From Kosakonia sp. H02 (GTDB lineage Bacteria > Pseudomonadota > Gammaproteobacteria > Enterobacterales > Enterobacteriaceae), in the NCBI GenBank assembly GCA_030704225.1, contig CP131915.1, forward strand, positions 4,375,480 through 4,439,479: a stretch of 64,000 nucleotides of DNA, written 5' to 3'. Positions 59,894 through 64,000 of the stretch are shown in pieces; the first letter of the stretch is position 1; every line of letters starts with the position of its first letter. Made by a program: the position numbers and the translations under genes. Under the pieces are notes generated by a model. It did not search any database. It saw only the letters and a program-made list of their open reading frames with translations, and was not told the DNA's origin.

Positions 59894-60376
59894 AGTAGCA
59901 GTCAGTTCGCCGATCCCTTCAATCGCTTTGCAGCGTCTGATGTTTTCGCTAATACCAGCCTCTTGGCTAGCCTTACGCAGTAACTTCTGAATAGCCTGAT
60001 CAGACTGTTTGAAGTGCTCCAACTGCTGGGCCGATAGCGCTTTCAAAAGGGGTTCGCTCGACCAGCTCAGCATGAGCGCGACGTGGGCTTTTATCAGTTG
60101 AGCACGTTTGTTAAGCAAGCTTTTAAGCACGGTATAGAGCGGCGGCGGTGGGTTCCAGATCCGCAGCCGTTGCTGCTCACTGGACAGATAACGTGCCAGC
60201 AGGCGGGCATCACACGGATCGGTTTTTGCTCGCTGGCCAATACTTTCGCGGTAATGACTCACCCGATAAGCATCCACAACATAAACGCGATGGCCCATGC
60301 CATGAGCCAGTTCAGCCGCGTCCAAGTGGTAGAGGCTGGTGGCCTCCAGGGCAATCGAGCTTTGCGCCGGCAGGGT
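59894..60376 (-). mobile_element. IS110-family transposase fragment
   Basis: Minus-strand frame IALEATSLYHLDAAELAHG, VDAYRVSHYRESIGQRAKTDPCDARLLARYL: the DEDD RuvC-like N-terminal domain of IS110 transposases, running to a helical linker and AIEGIGELTATC at the start of the C-terminal domain. Both ends cut, by fliC and tuf. Confidence 0.9.
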
Positions 60377-60846
60377 CGCCCGGGAAATCGTACTGAGACA
60401 GCAGTTCACGAACTTCCATCTCTACCAGTTCCAGCAGCTCTTCGTCATCAACCATGTCACATTTGTTCAGGAACACGATGATGTACGGAACGCCTACCTG
60501 ACGACCCAGCAGGATGTGCTCACGGGTCTGCGGCATCGGGCCGTCAGTCGCAGCAACAACCAGGATCGCGCCATCCATCTGCGCAGCACCGGTGATCATG
60601 TTTTTAACATAGTCGGCGTGGCCCGGGCAGTCTACGTGTGCGTAGTGGCGAGCCTCGGTATCATATTCAACGTGAGAAGTGTTGATGGTGATACCACGCG
60701 CTTTTTCTTCCGGCGCGTTATCGATCTGGTCGAATGCGCGAGCAGCACCGCCGAACTTTTTAGACAGAACGGTAGTGATTGCAGCGGTCAGAGTAGTTTT
60801 ACCATGGTCAACGTGGCCGATAGTACCGACGTTGACGTGCGGTTTA
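60377..60846 (-). pseudogene. tuf: tuf, EF-Tu N-terminal part
   Basis: EF-Tu codons about 9-165: G1 GHVDHGKTTL, switch II DCPGHADYVKNMI, G4 NKCDM. Enterobacterial type. Cut by an IS110 piece at the 3' side and fused at the 5' side to a tRNA-Ser fragment. tufA or tufB cannot be told. Confidence 0.95.
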
Positions 60847-60847
60847 A

Positions 60848-60880
60848 GGCGTGCTCCTTCAGCCACTCGGACACCTCACC
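60848..60880 (-). tRNA. tRNA-Ser (GGA) 5' fragment
   Basis: GGTGAGGTGTCCGAGTGGCT...GGAGCACGCC, the first 33 nt of the serW/serX type tRNA, joined to tuf where the anticodon arm should continue. Confidence 0.85.
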
Positions 60881-60922
60881 ACATTGTATTGCTACCCGCC
60901 ACGCAGGAGGGCAACGGGGCGC

Positions 60923-60952
60923 TACTATAGGGAGTTGCGCTGAAGCGGTCAA
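60923..60952 (-). promoter_or_regulatory. tRNA-Ser promoter
   Basis: Minus-strand -35 TTGACC and -10 TATAGT, 18-bp spacer, then a GC-rich discriminator, as for stable RNA genes. Confidence 0.75.
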
Positions 60953-61049
60953 GCAGATTTTCAGCATTAAAGATTGTTCGCTTAAGGTGTGAGCAATGGC
61001 GAGAATTAGCGCGAAAATGGGTGGGTATTGCGGGGTTAAAAAGCTGTTA

Positions 61050-61296
61050 GATGGCGCTAGCGCTTATCCAACCCACAGGTTCGCGTAGGCCTGATAAGGC
61101 GAAGCCGCCATCAGGCGTTTGGTGTGCTGGCGCTGAATGTTAGGCCGGGGGGGATTGACTCGCTTCGCTCGCCCTGCGGGCAGCCCACTCCCTGCGTTCG
61201 TGGTCTGTCCAACGGGCGATTGCCCGTTGTCGAACCCCGGTCGGGGATTCTCATCCCCCCGGCATTTGCAATATGCGAAAAAAAAGCCCGCATTTG
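61050..61296 (-). other. REP-like repeat and GC-rich structured stretch
   Basis: CCTGATAAGGCGAAGCCGCCATCAGG (parts, 61091-61118) is a REP/BIME palindrome. Beyond it, 61137-61270 is GC-rich with several hairpins (CAACGGGCGATTGCCCGTTG). It faintly recalls the immunity-RNA region of P4-type phages, but I cannot confirm this. No gene supported. Confidence 0.4.
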
Positions 61297-61667
61297 CATG
61301 CACTGGCCACCGGAATCGGTTGCCAGCAGGCTGGCTTGGGCGCCGATGTAACGGGCCAGCGGCTCGACCTGCGACCAGGCTTCAGGTGTGGTGTAGAGGT
61401 GCGCGACCGCTTCGAAATCGCAATGCAGGTCGAGCACCATGTCGGCGTCGCAGGCCAGTCGCTGCAGGGTCAGGCGCTGGGATTGCAATTGGGTGCCGGC
61501 GGTCTGCCGGGCCAGCGCGTCGCGCAGGTTGCTGCGGATCAATTGCAGGTTGTGCTGCGGATCGTCACCGAGCTTGCCTTCGATCGCGTTGCCGACTTCC
61601 TCGCTGAGGTCGACGAACCAGCGGTTGAAGTTCTGGCCGCTTTCCAGTTCGTAGCGACCCAGCGGCA
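61297..61667 (-). pseudogene. Succinylglutamate desuccinylase/aspartoacylase-family fragment
   Basis: Minus-strand frame LPLGRYELESGQNFNRWFVD, DADMVLDLHCDFEAVAHLY, YIGAQASLLATDSGGQ: the zinc carboxypeptidase-like core (DLHCD metal site) of the AstE family. Codon use and GC are Pseudomonas-like. Both ends cut. Confidence 0.8.
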
Positions 61668-62032
61668 GACGGAGAAGCGATCAACCTGTACGCCGCCTTC
61701 AACGAGCACGACGAAGCACGCTACGTTGTCGAAACCATCGAAAGCGCGCTGAAAACCGGCTTGTCTCGAAGCGATATCGCGATTCTGTACCGCTCCAACG
61801 CCCAGTCGCGGGTTCTGGAAGAAGCCTTGCTGCGCGAGCGCATTCCCTACCGTATCTATGGCGGTCAGCGCTTCTTCGAACGCGCCGAAATCAAGAACGC
61901 CATGGCCTACATGCGCTTGCTCGAAGGCCGCGGTAACGATGCTGCGCTGGAACGGGTCATCAACGTACCGGCCCGTGGCATCGGCGAGAAAACCGTCGAA
62001 GCGATCCGCGACCATGCGCGCCACAGCGATGC

Positions 62033-62033
<1 letters not shown>
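61668..62033 (+). pseudogene. uvrD: uvrD, DNA helicase II fragment, Pseudomonas type
   Basis: INLYAAFNEHDEARYVVETI, DIAILYRSNAQSRVLEEALL, PYRIYGGQRFFERAEIKNAM: helicase motifs IV-V of UvrD, about 120 residues. GC-rich third positions fit Pseudomonas. Runs into 16S at GCCTCCC. Confidence 0.9.
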
Positions 62034-62382
<349 letters not shown>

Positions 62383-62384
62383 AA

Positions 62385-63382
<998 letters not shown>

Positions 63383-63693
63383 CCCGGCTTAGCCAGTACC
63401 TGACCACGTTCGATTTCTTCACGTTTGATACCACGCAGCAGAACACCAACGTTCTCACCAGCACGGCCTTCGTCCAGCAGTTTGCGGAACATTTCAACGC
63501 CGGTACAGGTGGATTTCGCGGTATCCTTGATACCAACGATTTCAACTTCTTCACCAACTTTGATGATGCCGCGCTCTACACGACCGGTAACAACGGTACC
63601 ACGACCGGAGATGGAGAATACGTCTTCGATCGGCAGCAGGAACGGACGGTCAATCGCACGCTCAGGTTCCGGGATGTAGGAATCCAGGTAGCC
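63383..63693 (-). pseudogene. tuf: tuf, EF-Tu domain 2 fragment
   Basis: Minus-strand LDSYIPEPERAIDRPFLLPI, EDVFSISGRGTVVTGRVERG, REEIERGQVLAKPG: EF-Tu residues about 208-311, enterobacterial type. Confidence 0.94.
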
Positions 63694-63969
63694 TGGAGAA
63701 CTGAGGGGGGCTGCTCCTAGTACGAGAGGACCGGAGTGGACGCATCACTGGTGTTCGGGTTGTCATGCCAATGGCACTGCCCGGTAGCTAAATGCGGAAG
63801 AGATAAGTGCTGAAAGCATCTAAGCACGAAACTTGCCCCGAGATGAGTTCTCCCTGAGCCTTAAAGGCTCCTGAAGGAACGTTGAAGACGACGACGTTGA
63901 TAGGCCGGGTGTGTAAGCGCAGCGATGCGTTGAGCTAACCGGTACTAATGAACCGTGAGGCTTAACCTT
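63694..63969 (+). rRNA. 23S rRNA 3' end, enterobacterial
   Basis: From GGGGCTGCTCCTAGTACGAG (sarcin-ricin loop) to the 23S end GAGGCTTAACCTT, followed by the start of a spacer. Confidence 0.93.
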
Positions 63970-64000
63970 ACAACGCCGAAGATGTTTTGGCGGAGAGAGA

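Overview
The window looks like a stitched draft-genome scaffold, mostly from a member of the Enterobacteriaceae (Enterobacter/Kosakonia-like; the genus cannot be fixed from sequence alone). The backbone genes and their order match E. coli closely: kup-rbsDACBKR-hsrA-yieP-rrn promoter, 5S-murB-birA-coaA-thrU-tyrU-glyT-thrT-tufB, and metA after an rrn-type terminator. Several rRNA pieces and a uvrD fragment are instead of Pseudomonas type. Eight exact 41-42 bp repeats lie at breakpoints, and tandem near-copies sit inside 16S and 23S. Both are what end-to-end joining of short-read contigs would give, so gene order across joins should not be trusted.

Layout. 1-8000 (+): left part of a P2-family prophage with early genes, replication gene A, a LexA-box gene, tail gene X, the lysis cassette, R, V, W, J and I. 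The capsid/terminase block Q-L and gene S are absent. 8001-17.77 kb: chromosome, with a 5'-truncated kup, the complete ribose operon and its repressor, hsrA, yieP and an rRNA P1 promoter cut off from its operon. 17.8-26.59 kb (-): right part of the P2-like element with ogr, D, U, T, E/E', FII, FI, a tail-fibre assembly gene and two tail-fibre genes. The two halves fit as one element whose late genes share a 22-bp Ogr-type site. Lacking head genes but keeping a full contractile tail and lysis set, it resembles an R-type tailocin.

26.6-43.18 kb: accessory DNA centred on type VI secretion (T6SS). It holds a resolvase fragment, a class-3 lipase effector with a lipoprotein immunity partner ending at a 38-bp Tn3-family terminal repeat, an IS4-like piece, vapBC, a hypothetical gene and a KAP-type P-loop NTPase. 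On the minus strand follows a vgrG locus (truncated vgrG, three small membrane proteins separated by vgrG relics, DUF2169/pentapeptide, pentapeptide, DUF3540, PAAR-like DUF4150 and a second vgrG start).

43.18-64 kb: mostly repeat-derived sequence (23S/16S/5S pieces of two lineages, tRNAs, tuf pieces, fliC pieces, IS3/IS4/IS110 fragments). Two genuine chromosomal segments sit inside it: murB-birA-coaA-tRNA4-tufB' (47.5-51.78 kb) and metA (53.48-54.72 kb). Most rewarding for follow-up are the head-less P2 tail element with its five-site late regulon, the lipase/immunity pair beside a Tn3 end, the vgrG-relic/membrane-protein array and the KAP NTPase module.
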